64,000 nucleotides of DNA from Verrucomicrobium spinosum DSM 4136 = JCM 18804 (GCF_000172155.1 NZ_ABIZ01000001.1:2637105-2701104), one strand, 5' to 3'. Positions 8,614-18,565 are shown, counted from the stretch's first letter. The notes: a model not told the origin generated them from the sequence alone. Made by a program: numbers and translations.

Positions 8614-8920
8614 GGCAAATGGAGGAGGGGCGCTCAGGGGGACATTCCTTGCACCCTATTCTGTGTGCTGGGAGATATCCTTTCAACGCTCCAAGCTGCT
8701 TTTTCATCCTTCTGCCGTAGCTCTGATTTTGGCTGCAAGGTGAAACGGCAGGATGATGGGGCTCCGGTGCCGTATTATGCCGTTCGTACGACACAGGACT
8801 CTCCAAAGCGGTGATGCTCACCGCAGTCCAAAAATCCCGCTTCGCGGGATCAGGCGTAGGGGACGTGGAGTGGATTGCGAAGTCGGAGGCTTGGCAAGTG
8901 ACTTGTGCCGATGATCTGAC
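8614..8920. other. Intergenic DNA, no gene seen
   Basis: Frames here are short and non-coding in character. A small palindrome, CCCGCTTCGCGGG near 8838, is similar in style to those at 1818 and 2164, which suggests a dispersed repeat family. Confidence 0.4.
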
Positions 8921-8974
8921 AACACCTTGATGCGAAGCATCTTTGGGAGTGCGGCGAGAATCGCCGCTTTCGTG
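8921..8974 (+). repeat. Interspersed hairpin repeat, third direct copy
   Basis: Contains ATGCGAAGCATCTTTGGGA followed by the perfect hairpin GCGGCGAGAATCGCCGC, the same core as at 1561 and 1981. Only about 54 bases of the longer block are shared. Confidence 0.85.
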
Positions 8975-9435
8975 GCTCAGGTGATTGTCTAGAATACTTG
9001 GTTCTCCAGCAGGGCTCTTTTCACACGGTGATGCTGCTTTTATGACGCTCGCAATCGCCGCTGTGCTCTTGTCGATGCTATTCTCATCAAGCCGGGAAAT
9101 CTGAAGCAGCCTTGTCTGACATGATATTTGGGAGTGAGTTCTACCACCCTGCGAACAGCCCCGGTTGCCTCATCATCGAGGCTGGCGTCAAAGCGTGATG
9201 AGTGTCCATCACGATCAGCGGTTGTGCTTAAGGCACAAACCGCCGATCCCTGGATAATGGTAAATGAGCTCCAGGTTTTTTGTGCGCTGGGGAGACTTTG
9301 GGGCTGGAGCCGATTGCCAATCGGCGGCACAGCAGATTGCCAATCTGCGCTACGCTGGTGCGACGTCAGGGGAGGTGGGGTGCCAAACCGGCGGGACGCC
9401 GGTGGCACGCACAGGCAGGATGCCTGTGTCACTCG
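8975..9435. other. Gene-free region with hairpin-type repeats
   Basis: No convincing gene. Near 9308-9350 the DNA has paired elements (GATTGCCAATCGGC, then AGATTGCCAATCTGC). Near 9388-9430 it has ACCGGCGGGACGCCGGTGG and CAGGCAGGATGCCTG. Each is self-complementary. Frames that cross it give low-complexity translations that I treat as artefacts. Confidence 0.5.
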
Positions 9436-10734
9436 CTACACGAGTTCGTTCATCACTCCGGTGCTGCTGCCGAACTTGTCGGTCTCCACACCCATTTGTT
9501 GGAGGAGGGTGACGAAGAGATTGCAGAGGGGCGTGTTGTTGTCGTGCTTGAAGGCGTGGTGCTGGCCGTGCTTCAGGCCTCCGCCGCTGAGGATGATGGG
9601 GAGGTTGGTGTTGTCGTGCTTGTTGGCGTCGCCCATGTTGCTGCCGAAGAGCACCATGGTGCGGTCGAGCAAGCGTTCCGCGCCTTCTCGCTTGGAGGCG
9701 AGGTTTTGGATGAGCTTATTGAGGATCACCATCTGCTGGCGGTCGGCGTCGGCGAGTTGACGGACTTTATCAGGGGCCTGGCCGTGGTGGCTGAGCCCGT
9801 GGTAGCCTTCGGTGGTGGCGGCATCCTCATGGATCTTGAAAGCCGGGGTGGCGAACGCGTCCACCATGAGCGTGACGATGCGGGTGGAGTCTGACTCAAA
9901 GGCGAGCTGGGCCATGGCGAGCATGAGTTCCAGTTTGTCGAAGATGAGCTTCTTGTCCTGAATGTCCGTGGGTTCGGGCAGGGTGGTGAGGGGCTTGGGC
10001 TTCAGTTCCCACTCGCGGGCGGTGACGAGACGCTCCTCCACTTCCCGCACGGAGGTCAGGTACTGATCCAGCCGGGCACGATCCTCACTGTCGAGGGTCC
10101 GGTTGAGACTGCCCATGTGATCCTTGAGGGTATCGAGGATGCTGCCGCGTTCATCAAGGCGGTTAAGCTGCTTTTTGACAGCCTCCGGATCGCCCTGGAC
10201 GAACATGCGGCGGAAGAGGGCGGTGGCGCTGTCTTCCGCAGGGAGCAACACTCCGTCGCGCGTCCAGGAGAGGCTGCGATTGGCCTTGTCGATGTTGACC
10301 CCAAGATTCAGGGTGGAAAAGCGGGTGAGCTGACCGAGCTTTTCCACCGCGAACTGGTCAAGCGAGATCTGGTTGCGGAAGCCGCTCTTCGTGGGTCCGC
10401 GGGCGGCAGTGAGGAAACAATTTTCCGCGCTATGGCCACCATTCACATCTGGGTGGGAGATGCCGCTGAAGATGCTGAACTCGCTCCGCACGTCGGCAAG
10501 AGGGGCGAGGGTGGGCGTGAGTTCATAGTCACGTCCCGTGGCGGTGGGGAAGAAGGGCTTGGGCAGGAAGCCGAGGTTGTTTGAGATAAGCAACAGGCGG
10601 CGGGGTGCCTTCACTTCTGCGGCCCGGCCAAAGACGGGTGTCATGCACTCGAGCAGCGGCAGAGCCAGGGTGACCCCGGCGCTGCGAAGAAATCGGCGTC
10701 GGGAGAAGGGCTTCGCGATGTAAGGGGAGTTCAT
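9436..10734 (-). CDS. DUF1552 family secreted protein
   Basis: 432 residues. The N-terminus carries a twin-arginine-like signal (SRRRFLRSAGVTLALPLLE), so export by the Tat route is likely. The body matches DUF1552, a family frequent in Planctomycetes and Verrucomicrobia: LLLISNNLGFLPKPFFP near the start, FSIFSGISHPDVNGGHSAE, then SLDQFAVEKLG. Its biochemical role is not established. It lies 24 bases downstream of the DUF1592/DUF1588 cytochrome-like gene, the usual partner of this family, so the two form an operon. Confidence 0.88.
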   Translation of the reverse strand: MNSPYIAKPFSRRRFLRSAGVTLALPLLECMTPVFGRAAEVKAPRRLLLISNNLGFLPKPFFPTATGRDYELTPTLAPLADVRSEFSIFSGISHPDVNGGHSAENCFLTAARGPTKSGFRNQISLDQFAVEKLGQLTRFSTLNLGVNIDKANRSLSWTRDGVLLPAEDSATALFRRMFVQGDPEAVKKQLNRLDERGSILDTLKDHMGSLNRTLDSEDRARLDQYLTSVREVEERLVTAREWELKPKPLTTLPEPTDIQDKKLIFDKLELMLAMAQLAFESDSTRIVTLMVDAFATPAFKIHEDAATTEGYHGLSHHGQAPDKVRQLADADRQQMVILNKLIQNLASKREGAERLLDRTMVLFGSNMGDANKHDNTNLPIILSGGGLKHGQHHAFKHDNNTPLCNLFVTLLQQMGVETDKFGSSTGVMNELV

Positions 10735-10758
10735 GAAATAAAGAAGGGGTGGATAAAA

Positions 10759-13323
10759 TCAAGGGGTGCCGCGGAAGATGCGGCTCTGCACCAGGGCGAG
10801 CATGAGGTCCTGCACGCGGTAGCCATCGGCTGCGCAGGCATCAAGCAGGGACTCAATCTCCGGGCGGTCGGAGTAGCGGACGGGCGTGCCGGTGGCGTAG
10901 AGGGTGAACTGATGGAGCATGTTCCGACCCAGTTGGCGAGGATCAGAGGCCAGAATGGCTTTCAGTTCGTTCACATCCTTAAAGGCGGGACCGTCCAGCA
11001 GCTTGGCGCTGGCATCCACGCGACCCGCCAGCGTGTAGCTGAAGTCGTGTCCCGCCCGATCAATACCGCTGATTCGTTCGCCCTCCTCAAGGCCGCGATA
11101 GCGGGCGCGCCAGCCACCGAGGATGTCAAAGTTCTCCAAGGCAAAGCCGACTGGATCAAACCGGGCATGACAGGCGGCGCAGGACTTGGACTTCGTGTGA
11201 AGAGAGAGGAGATCTCGGATGGTCTTCGCGCCGCGAATGTCCGGCTCGACGGCCGCGACGCTTGGCGGGGGCGGCGGAATGGGCCTGCCAATGAGGCGTT
11301 CTGTCACCCAGGCCCCACGGATTACGGGCGAGGTGGTGGTCCCGTTAGAGCTGACCTTCAAGACCGCCGCCTGGGTCAGCAAGCCTCCAAATGGGCTGCC
11401 TGCGGGCAGGGTCACTTTTCGCATCGCGGAGCCCGTCATCGTCGTGAGCTGGTAGTGGCGGGCAAGACGGTCATTGGCGAAGATGAAGTCTGACTTCACC
11501 AGCACGCTGGAGGGGAGGTTTTCCCGGACCATGGCCGTGAAGAAAGTGCGGGTCTCCCGCTCCATGCTCTCCACGAGGTATTCATCGAATCGATACTCAG
11601 GAAACAACCGGATGTCCGGGTCGTCGCGGCGGATGTGCCGGAGACTGAGCCAGTAGTCGGTGAAGCTTTTCACGAAACGTTCAAAGCTGGGGCCGCCGAT
11701 GAGGCGTTGAGTTTCTTCTCCGAGAACCTTCGGATCCTGCAGCTGGCCCTTCGCCGCGAGTTCGAGCAGGCGGGTGTCGGGACGGGAGTTGGTGAGGAAA
11801 TGGGAGAGGCGGGACGCGATGGCGAAGGAGTCAGATGCGGCTTTGGGCTCGCGCAAAAAGATGAAATCGCCGGAAGCCAGGAACGCTTTGTAGCCTGCCA
11901 GCATGGCTTCGACAAAGGGGGCACCCTTGTCCAGACGCTGCTGGATGAGGGCATCAAACCGGGCGATATCCTCCTCCGACACGGGTTCCCGTGCTGCGAG
12001 AGTGACAAAGCGGCGCAGCAGGCGCTTGGCCTCCTCGGAAGCGTTTGCGGGTTTCACCTGAATGCCGAGGTCATCAAACAGGACGTGGTGGGAGGCCGGC
12101 GGCCAGGTGGGAGGCGGGAGGGGGCCTTCAACCTCAAGCCACTGTACGGCGATGCCGGGTTGTCCTCCCACGGGGAACGGGGGATATCGATACGATGGCG
12201 CGGATCCATTGGGGTTCCTCGCCAGGGGCATGGGCAGTCCGAGCAGGCTGTACTCAAAAGACTCACCTTCACGCATGCGGATGGTGGTTTCATAGACCTG
12301 CTTTTCCGGCTGCACGTCGATGATGCCTCCCTCAGCCCGCACCTCATTGATGATGTCGGCACCAGCAGGCTTGCGGGTGCGGAAGGTCAGCGGCACGGGT
12401 GCTTTGGCCGCGGTGAGAACATAGCCGGGCTGCTGGAGCACGGCGCGTGCAGAGATCCGCACCCGGTAGTGGCCGGCGTGTTTCGCCACGATGCCCTTGG
12501 GATTGCCGATGTACGGCCAGCTTGCAGAGCGAAAGAGGGCCATCTCGATGCTCTCATCCGTGGCACCTTTTTTGACGGCGTCCCTCTCTGCGTCTTTGCC
12601 TTTCATGGCCCCCCAGTCGATGAACCTGCCGTCACGGGCGAAGAACATGGACTCGCGATTGCCAAAGGTGCCGGTTCCGGGAAATAGATCTGTGCCCACC
12701 ACCCGCCATGTGGTCACGGGAGGTGGTGTCGGTTCCGTCACCATGGCGGAACGCAGGGCAGTCTCCGCCGCATCCAGATAGGCGGTGAGCTGCACCCTCG
12801 ACATGTCGAGCGTGGCGGTGGTCTTGTTGAAGTGATGGCCTTCGCGGTCCTCAGGCAGGATGTCGCGAACATCCAGGTCTGGAAGATTCAGGACATCGCG
12901 CAGGTTTTGCTCGTACTCATCCCGGTTCAAGCGCCGCACAGGCCCCCGCCCGTGGGACTTCACATCGGCGAGGTCGATCTTGGAGAGCTCAGTGTCCAGC
13001 GCATGGACGAGGGCTGCGCGATCGGCGGCGGGGAGATCTTCCGCGTCGGGGGGCATTTCCCCCTTTTCCACCCGATCATGAATGCGCACCCAGCGCTCCC
13101 TCAACGAACGGTTGGCGAGGTCGTAAGGGAGCGCAGTGAGATCGAGACCGCCTTTTTGGACATCCTGGTCGTGGCACTCGAGACAGGTCTGATTGATGCG
13201 CGAGGCAACCTGGTCGGCGGCCGAGGCGTGGCAGGGCGGAGTCGGTAACAGGGTGACCAACGCAAGCAGGCTGCCTGTGTGCAGATTCTGAAACGGGGCT
13301 TGGCTGACAGGAAGGAACGGCAT
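10759..13323 (-). CDS. DUF1587/DUF1592/DUF1588/DUF1585 protein with two haem-type CxxCH motifs
   Basis: About 854 residues from MPFLPVSQAPFQ, which starts a plausible leader ending CHASA; the frame runs further upstream to 13422. A CLECH motif sits at residues 47-51 (planctomycete cytochrome c-like region). The DUF1587 element RRLNRDEYEQNLRDVLNL follows, then the DUF1595/DUF1592 regions, and near the C-terminus CAACHARFDPVGFALENFD, the DUF1588 signature, followed by a DUF1585-like end. The two CxxCH motifs suggest covalent haem in the periplasm. Family members occur in PVC bacteria next to DUF1552 proteins, as here. Function is unproven; a redox role is inferred. Confidence 0.87.
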   Translation of the reverse strand: MPFLPVSQAPFQNLHTGSLLALVTLLPTPPCHASAADQVASRINQTCLECHDQDVQKGGLDLTALPYDLANRSLRERWVRIHDRVEKGEMPPDAEDLPAADRAALVHALDTELSKIDLADVKSHGRGPVRRLNRDEYEQNLRDVLNLPDLDVRDILPEDREGHHFNKTTATLDMSRVQLTAYLDAAETALRSAMVTEPTPPPVTTWRVVGTDLFPGTGTFGNRESMFFARDGRFIDWGAMKGKDAERDAVKKGATDESIEMALFRSASWPYIGNPKGIVAKHAGHYRVRISARAVLQQPGYVLTAAKAPVPLTFRTRKPAGADIINEVRAEGGIIDVQPEKQVYETTIRMREGESFEYSLLGLPMPLARNPNGSAPSYRYPPFPVGGQPGIAVQWLEVEGPLPPPTWPPASHHVLFDDLGIQVKPANASEEAKRLLRRFVTLAAREPVSEEDIARFDALIQQRLDKGAPFVEAMLAGYKAFLASGDFIFLREPKAASDSFAIASRLSHFLTNSRPDTRLLELAAKGQLQDPKVLGEETQRLIGGPSFERFVKSFTDYWLSLRHIRRDDPDIRLFPEYRFDEYLVESMERETRTFFTAMVRENLPSSVLVKSDFIFANDRLARHYQLTTMTGSAMRKVTLPAGSPFGGLLTQAAVLKVSSNGTTTSPVIRGAWVTERLIGRPIPPPPPSVAAVEPDIRGAKTIRDLLSLHTKSKSCAACHARFDPVGFALENFDILGGWRARYRGLEEGERISGIDRAGHDFSYTLAGRVDASAKLLDGPAFKDVNELKAILASDPRQLGRNMLHQFTLYATGTPVRYSDRPEIESLLDACAADGYRVQDLMLALVQSRIFRGTP

Positions 13324-13456
13324 GAAGTAAACGAGTGGCGGCTCCCAGTAATACGGGGGCTGGTGCTCGTTTTTGTCTGACGGTCCCAGCGGATAATCCA
13401 CCAGGACCTCTGTAGAATCCACATGGGCGCATCAGGTGGCGGCCTTGATCCTGACG

Positions 13457-14062
13457 TCACTCCTGTGACTTTGCTGCGCCAGGTTCGGGCCGGATGAACT
13501 TGCCGTTGCGATACCGGAGGTGGGTCACATTTTGGAATCCACCGGTCCCAGAGATGTGACCCGTGATCTTGATTCCAGTGGGCCCTTCGCCGCCAGATGG
13601 CAAAGCTTGAGCGACCCAATTGTAGATTTCAGGCCCGCCATTGGAGAAGAAGATGGGAGTGCAGAGAACTGGGGCAGGGGAGCCGTCCTGCTGGCGAGCG
13701 AGGAGAAGGATGGTTTCAGCCTGGTCAAGCCCTTGATCAAGGCGCTTGTCGGACACGTACCGGATGCAGAGGATTTCATGTCCGCCAAGATGGCCGAGGG
13801 AGCTCATGGAGGCATGGCATCCGGCAATGGGAACCCAGGAGAAGGTGGTTGGTTCATTGATGCGCATATCCCACTCCAGCTTGGCCATGTGAGTGAGATA
13901 ATGTCGGAGAGGCTTGTCTGATGGAGGAATCTGGAAAATCGGCCCCCGTTCTGATGCCTTGGCATCAGGGACGCCGACGTAGGGGCCACCGGAATCTGCA
14001 TAGGCTGACAGAGCGGCGACGGCTGTAAAGATAGCGCTGAGGAGTGTTCGATGAATCATCAT
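13457..14062 (-). CDS. Secreted protein of unknown function
   Basis: 201 residues from MMIHRTLLSAIFTAVAALSA, a signal peptide that fixes the start; the frame continues to 14182 without coding character. The mature part contains GGPYVGVPDAKASERGP, a middle region with single cysteines (PIAGCHASM, GGHEILCIRYVSD), and NGGPEIYNWVAQALPSG. No domain is recognised. It lies upstream of the DUF1592 gene on the same strand with a 133-bp gap, so co-transcription is possible but not obvious. Confidence 0.6.
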   Translation of the reverse strand: MMIHRTLLSAIFTAVAALSAYADSGGPYVGVPDAKASERGPIFQIPPSDKPLRHYLTHMAKLEWDMRINEPTTFSWVPIAGCHASMSSLGHLGGHEILCIRYVSDKRLDQGLDQAETILLLARQQDGSPAPVLCTPIFFSNGGPEIYNWVAQALPSGGEGPTGIKITGHISGTGGFQNVTHLRYRNGKFIRPEPGAAKSQE

Positions 14063-14197
14063 GGTGAGCTGAGGCTTCGAAAGTAAGACGCATCGTGAGT
14101 TCCGACCCTTGGCCTCAGTTGGCTGTTTTCGGAGCGCGGCCGCCAATGAGTGCAATCGACCGGAAGGTGGGGGCAAGGTCACCTCCTCGATTTGTGG

Positions 14198-14545
14198 TCA
14201 AAAACCTTTCTCAAGTCGGGAGGGTTGATCGAGAAGCAGAAAATGTCGTGCGGATGCCAGCCCGTCGCTGGAAAGGGCGAGATACTTGTTCTGCTCGGTC
14301 ACAGGCTTGGGGGTGCCCTCCGCTAGGATGTGCTCGGCGAACTTCAGCTTTGTCATGGTGTACTCATAGTACCCAATGGGGAGGGAGAGGACAAAGTCCC
14401 CCACACTGTACTGATAGCGGTCTGGGAAGAGCACGTGCTGTGCGCTGTCCTGTGAGCTGGTGTCCTGAGGCAGGGGTGCTGTGGCGCAGCCAGTCGCAAG
14501 AAGCAGGGGTACAATGGGGATGGCATGAAGGAGGCGCTGGAGCAT
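14198..14545 (-). CDS. Small lipoprotein, unknown function
   Basis: 115 residues from MLQRLLHAIPIVPLLLATGC, which ends in a lipobox (LLATGC) for lipid attachment and signal peptidase II cleavage. The mature chain is short and polar (SVGDFVLSLPIGYYEYTMTK). The frame extends to 14587, but the Met at 14545 gives the proper leader. Divergent from the lipoprotein gene at 14660. Family not recognised. Confidence 0.62.
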   Translation of the reverse strand: MLQRLLHAIPIVPLLLATGCATAPLPQDTSSQDSAQHVLFPDRYQYSVGDFVLSLPIGYYEYTMTKLKFAEHILAEGTPKPVTEQNKYLALSSDGLASARHFLLLDQPSRLEKGF

Positions 14546-14659
14546 GGTCCGTGGGAGGAGCCTCCATGCTACCATGGAGAAATGCAATCATGGACTGGCC
14601 TGCGCATTCGCCGAAATCCTTTCCTGTCTCGGACCGTTCCGTCTTGTCCACCCGATCTC

Positions 14660-15277
14660 ATGCACGCTTCCTCGTCTCTGCGCCGCACTCTCCAGCTTGT
14701 CTTTCCCTGTGCCGTCGCCATTTGCCTCCTGCCCTCTTGCAGCACCCCGGACCTGGTTTGGAATCCGGATGCCAGATCGATGACGAATTTGCGGTCCCTG
14801 CGGCTCAAGGGGGATCGCCCCAGTGTTACGCTGGACAAGGACGTCACGCTCCATGCGGACCGGATCGACTACCACGACAAACGTCGCCGGGTAGGGGAGG
14901 CGGTGGGTCGGGTCTATCTGGAAGTGGGCCCAGCGGGTCGCTACGGCTGGCTGGTGGAGCATGGGTATGCTGAGCGGGCTGCCTTCGACAGGCGTGACCA
15001 CTGGTTGATGCTTCACGGCCATGCCATGCTGGAACGGGAAAAGATGACCCAGATCGCCACGGCTCCCTATACCGAGCTGGAAATCCGCTGGGGCCACCTG
15101 ACCAGTGACATCATCGTGCGCGGCCCGACCCGTACGGATTTCGCAAAGTCCAATCCCGTCCCACCAGGCGTTACTGTTCACGACGCCGCCGTGGGATCCA
15201 GCGCCCCGGCGGTCGCAGCACCGGGGCGGCAGTCGGAGTCTTCCCGGGGTGTACCACGTTTCCCCGTCAAAAATTGA
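14660..15277 (+). CDS. Lipoprotein, possibly LptA/OstA-like
   Basis: 205 residues from MHASSSLRRTLQLVFPCAVA, with a lipobox at LLPSC. The mature protein has a beta-rich stretch (SVTLDKDVTLHADRIDYHDK, then GRVYLEVG and ELEIRWGHLTSDIIVRGP) that recalls the repeating pattern of LptA/OstA-type proteins (V-x-x-x-A-D-x-x-x-Y-x). That likeness is weak and is inference. A Ser/Ala/Pro-rich tail follows. The next gene, purF, begins 68 bases after the stop, but a functional link is not implied. Confidence 0.6.
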   Translation: MHASSSLRRTLQLVFPCAVAICLLPSCSTPDLVWNPDARSMTNLRSLRLKGDRPSVTLDKDVTLHADRIDYHDKRRRVGEAVGRVYLEVGPAGRYGWLVEHGYAERAAFDRRDHWLMLHGHAMLEREKMTQIATAPYTELEIRWGHLTSDIIVRGPTRTDFAKSNPVPPGVTVHDAAVGSSAPAVAAPGRQSESSRGVPRFPVKN

Positions 15278-15344
15278 AGAAAATGTTTCCCGCCTTGCCA
15301 ACCGCTGGAATGCAGGCATAGGTTCTTTCCCCGAAATTCCAGGC

Positions 15345-17321
15345 ATGAGCGACCCTATTAGGCACGAGTGCGGCATCGCCGCGGTAAGGCTGCTGAAGCC
15401 TCTGGGCTACTACGAACATAAATATGGCAACGCGCTCTGGGGGCTGGACCGCCTCCATGCGTTGATGATCAAGCAGCGCAACCGCGGCCAGGACGGCATG
15501 GGCGTGGGTTGTTGCAAGCTGAACATGCCCCCCGGGCTGCCGTACATGTTCCGCGTGCGCTCCAGCAAGAATGACTCGCTCGAGGAGGTTTTTGGCGAGG
15601 TCATGGACGACTTCAAGGACGTTTCCCGCAAGGCCAACAAGGAGCGCAAGCAGATCGCCCTGGAGCGGAACAAGGAGTACGTGAAGTTCGAGCACGACCC
15701 TGACGCGATCAAAGAACATTTCGAATTCGGCGGGGAGGTCCTCATGGGCCACCTGCGCTACGGCACCAGTGGCGGCTTCGGCAAGGCCTCGTGCCACCCC
15801 TACCTGCGCCGGAGCAACTGGCCCACGCGCAGCCTCATGGTCATGGGGAACTTCAACATGACCAACACGCGGGAGCTCAATGACGTGATGCGCCGCCGTG
15901 GTCAGCACCCGGTGGTGGACACGGACACGCAAACCGTGCTGGAGGAGATCGGTTTCCATCTGGATGAGGCTCACAACCGCCTCTACCACGAACTGCGTGA
16001 TGACGGCATGGACGGCCTGGCGATCCCCGCCGAGATCAGCAAGCGCATGGACGTCACCCAGATCATCCGTGACTCCGCCGCCATCTGGGACGGGGGCTAC
16101 GCCATCGCCGGGGTCATCGGAAACGGCGACATGTTCGTGATGCGCGATCCGAATGCGATCCGCCCCTGCTTCTACCTGCAGACGGACGAGTTCATCGCTT
16201 TCGCCAGTGAGCGCGCCGCGCTCCGCACCGTGTTTGAGGTGCGCGAAGAGGACACCCAGGTCATGCCAGCGGCTCACGTGGCCGTGGTGAAGAGCGACGG
16301 TCGATTCAGCGTGGAGCCTTTCACGGAGGTGCGCCCGCCGACGCCATGTGCCTTTGAGCGCATCTATTTTTCTCGGGGCAATGGTGCCACCATCTACACC
16401 CAGCGGAAGGCGTTGGGTGAGGCGCTTGTCCCGCAGTTGCTGGACGCCGTCGGCAACGACCTGGAGAACACCGTGGTCAGCTTTGTGCCGAACACGGCTG
16501 AGACTGCTTTCTACGGCTTCATGGACGGCCTCCGCAAGTCCCGCCGGTTCGAGGTGAAGAAGGCTCTGATGGACATGCTCGCCTCCGGGAAGCTGGACGA
16601 GTCCAAAGTGGACGACCTCATCCTGCGCAACTGGCCGCGGAGTGAGAAGATCGCGCACAAGGACATCAAGAGCCGCACTTTCATCTCCCAGGAAGAGGGG
16701 CGTGATGCGCTCGTCTCCAGCGTGTACGACATCACCTATGAGGTGGTAAAGCCCACGGACAATCTTGTCGTACTGGATGACTCCATCGTGCGCGGGACCA
16801 CGCTCAAACAGAGCATTCTGCGCATCCTGGCCCGGACCAATCCCAAGCGCATCATTGTCGTATCCACTGCTCCACAGATCCGGTATCCGGACTGCTACGG
16901 CATTGACATGAGCGAGCTCGGGAAATTCATCGCCTTCCAGGCCGCCATTGCCCTGCTCAAGGACCGGAACCGCCGGGATCTCATCGACCAGACTTACGAG
17001 AACTGTCTGGCTGAACTCAAAAAGCCTGCGGTGCAGCAGCGCAACGTGGTGCAAGACATCTATGCGCCCTTCACGGCGGAGGAAATCTCCGCCAAGGTCG
17101 CCGAGTTGGTGCGTCCCCAGACCACCACTTGGAAGGGCGAGGTGGACGTGATCTACCAGACCATCCCTGACATGCGTCGCGCCTTGGAGCCGCATTGCGG
17201 CGACTGGTACTTCAGCGGCGACTATCCCACCCCTGGCGGCCATGTAGTCGCCAATGAGGCCTTCATCCGCTACTACCGCGGGAAGACAGGCCGTGCCTAC
17301 GACATGTTGTTTGAGCCATGA
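15345..17321 (+). CDS. purF: Amidophosphoribosyltransferase, long type
   Basis: First committed step of purine synthesis: PRPP plus glutamine to phosphoribosylamine. The start MSDPIRHECGIAAVRLL at 15345 places the glutaminase cysteine at residue 9 of the class II (Ntn) glutamine amidotransferase domain; the frame opens much earlier (15105) without coding sense. The C-terminal phosphoribosyltransferase domain has the PRPP loop VVLDDSIVRGTTLKQS. At 658 residues it is longer than E. coli PurF (about 505) and resembles the long Bacteroidetes-type enzymes. Cys9 is not at position 2, so N-terminal processing would have to remove eight residues, or the enzyme works differently. Its stop overlaps purD by 4 bases. 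Confidence 0.9.
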   Translation: MSDPIRHECGIAAVRLLKPLGYYEHKYGNALWGLDRLHALMIKQRNRGQDGMGVGCCKLNMPPGLPYMFRVRSSKNDSLEEVFGEVMDDFKDVSRKANKERKQIALERNKEYVKFEHDPDAIKEHFEFGGEVLMGHLRYGTSGGFGKASCHPYLRRSNWPTRSLMVMGNFNMTNTRELNDVMRRRGQHPVVDTDTQTVLEEIGFHLDEAHNRLYHELRDDGMDGLAIPAEISKRMDVTQIIRDSAAIWDGGYAIAGVIGNGDMFVMRDPNAIRPCFYLQTDEFIAFASERAALRTVFEVREEDTQVMPAAHVAVVKSDGRFSVEPFTEVRPPTPCAFERIYFSRGNGATIYTQRKALGEALVPQLLDAVGNDLENTVVSFVPNTAETAFYGFMDGLRKSRRFEVKKALMDMLASGKLDESKVDDLILRNWPRSEKIAHKDIKSRTFISQEEGRDALVSSVYDITYEVVKPTDNLVVLDDSIVRGTTLKQSILRILARTNPKRIIVVSTAPQIRYPDCYGIDMSELGKFIAFQAAIALLKDRNRRDLIDQTYENCLAELKKPAVQQRNVVQDIYAPFTAEEISAKVAELVRPQTTTWKGEVDVIYQTIPDMRRALEPHCGDWYFSGDYPTPGGHVVANEAFIRYYRGKTGRAYDMLFEP

Positions 17322-18565
17322 AGATACTCGTCACTGGAAAAGGAGGACGCGAGCACGCCATCATCACCGCGCTCCGTGAAAGCGCCCCGGAAGCAACCCT
17401 GTACGCCTACCCAGGCAGTGACGCCATTGCGGATCTCGCCACCCGCGTGGAGGCAAAGGACCTGCTGGATCTCATTGCGTTCATGCAGCGGGAGCAGGTG
17501 GACCTCTGCGTCGCCGGGGAGGAGGCCTACCTCGTGAAAGATCGTGGTCTGGCAAATCTCTGCGCGGAAGTCGGCATTCCCTGTTGGGGGCCGATCAAGG
17601 AGGCCGCCCAACTCGAAGCCAGCAAGGCGTTTGCGAAGAATTTCCTGCAGAGGCACAACATTCCTACTGCCGCCTTCAGCGTGGTGCACACCAAGCATGA
17701 AGCCCAGCGAGCCATCACGAAGTACCCAGTGGTGCTCAAGTTCGACGGCCTTGCTGCAGGCAAAGGCGTCGCCGTGTGCCCTGATGAAGCCGCTGCCACG
17801 GAGTTCCTGGACGAGGTCTTCACGAAGCGTTCTTTTGGCGAGGGGGACCTCATTGTGGAGGAATGCCTCACTGGTCCAGAGATCTCGATCTTTGTCTCCG
17901 TCTGCGGGGATCAGTACCACATCCTCATGCCTGCTCGCGACTACAAGCGCATCGGCGATGGTGATGCCGGGCCCAATACCGGCGGCATGGGTGCCGTGGC
18001 CTCCCGCCAGATCATTTCTGCGGAACTCCTCGCCGAGATCGAGGAAAAGATGGTGAAGCCCACCGTGGCTGGCTTGCAGAAAGATGGCCTCAACTATCGA
18101 GGCTTCCTCTACTTTGGCATCATGCTTACGCCCACCGGCCCGCAGATGCTGGAGTACAACTGCCGGTTTGGTGATCCTGAAGCGGAAGCCGTGCTGCCCA
18201 TGGTGCGAGGCGATTTTGCCGGATATCTTTTCAGCGCTGCCAAGGGCGAACTGAAGCCGGAACTGGTGAGCTTCAATGAAGGCTGGAGCATCTGCGTCAT
18301 CCTGGCCAGCGCTGGGTACCCGGCCTCCTCCCGCAATGGGGATGTGATTGCTGGCTTGGACAGCGTGAATGGCTCCCGCGTGTTCCATTGCGGCACCCGC
18401 CGTGGTGATTCGGGCTTTGAAACCAACGGCGGTCGCGTACTGGCCGTGGTAGCCCAGGGCGATACGCGCGAGGCAGCCCGTGAAAAAGCCTACCAGAGTG
18501 CCGGTGGAATCATCTTCGACGGCCAGCAGCGCCGTTCTGATATCGGCCGGATGCACTTTGAGTAA
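17318..18565 (+). CDS. purD: Phosphoribosylamine-glycine ligase (GAR synthetase)
   Basis: Second purine step: ATP-dependent joining of phosphoribosylamine and glycine. It begins MKILVTGKGGREHAI, the usual N-terminal nucleotide-like loop; PVVLKFDGLAAGKGVAVC is the ATP-grasp binding strand, and YNCRFGDPEAEAVLP is the metal-binding signature near the C-terminal part. The length (415 aa) is typical. The ATG overlaps the purF stop (ATGA), indicating translational coupling, which makes sense because the product of PurF is unstable and is used directly by PurD. Confidence 0.95.
   Translation: MKILVTGKGGREHAIITALRESAPEATLYAYPGSDAIADLATRVEAKDLLDLIAFMQREQVDLCVAGEEAYLVKDRGLANLCAEVGIPCWGPIKEAAQLEASKAFAKNFLQRHNIPTAAFSVVHTKHEAQRAITKYPVVLKFDGLAAGKGVAVCPDEAAATEFLDEVFTKRSFGEGDLIVEECLTGPEISIFVSVCGDQYHILMPARDYKRIGDGDAGPNTGGMGAVASRQIISAELLAEIEEKMVKPTVAGLQKDGLNYRGFLYFGIMLTPTGPQMLEYNCRFGDPEAEAVLPMVRGDFAGYLFSAAKGELKPELVSFNEGWSICVILASAGYPASSRNGDVIAGLDSVNGSRVFHCGTRRGDSGFETNGGRVLAVVAQGDTREAAREKAYQSAGGIIFDGQQRRSDIGRMHFE

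Noticed and set aside
9040-9432. 130-codon frame on the - strand
   Set aside because: The translation follows hairpin repeats (SADWQSAVPPIGN, QASCLCVPPA) that recur as non-coding repeats, and no family fits.
13520-13921. + strand frames opposite the secreted protein gene
   Set aside because: The - strand product has a signal peptide and better composition; these are shadows.
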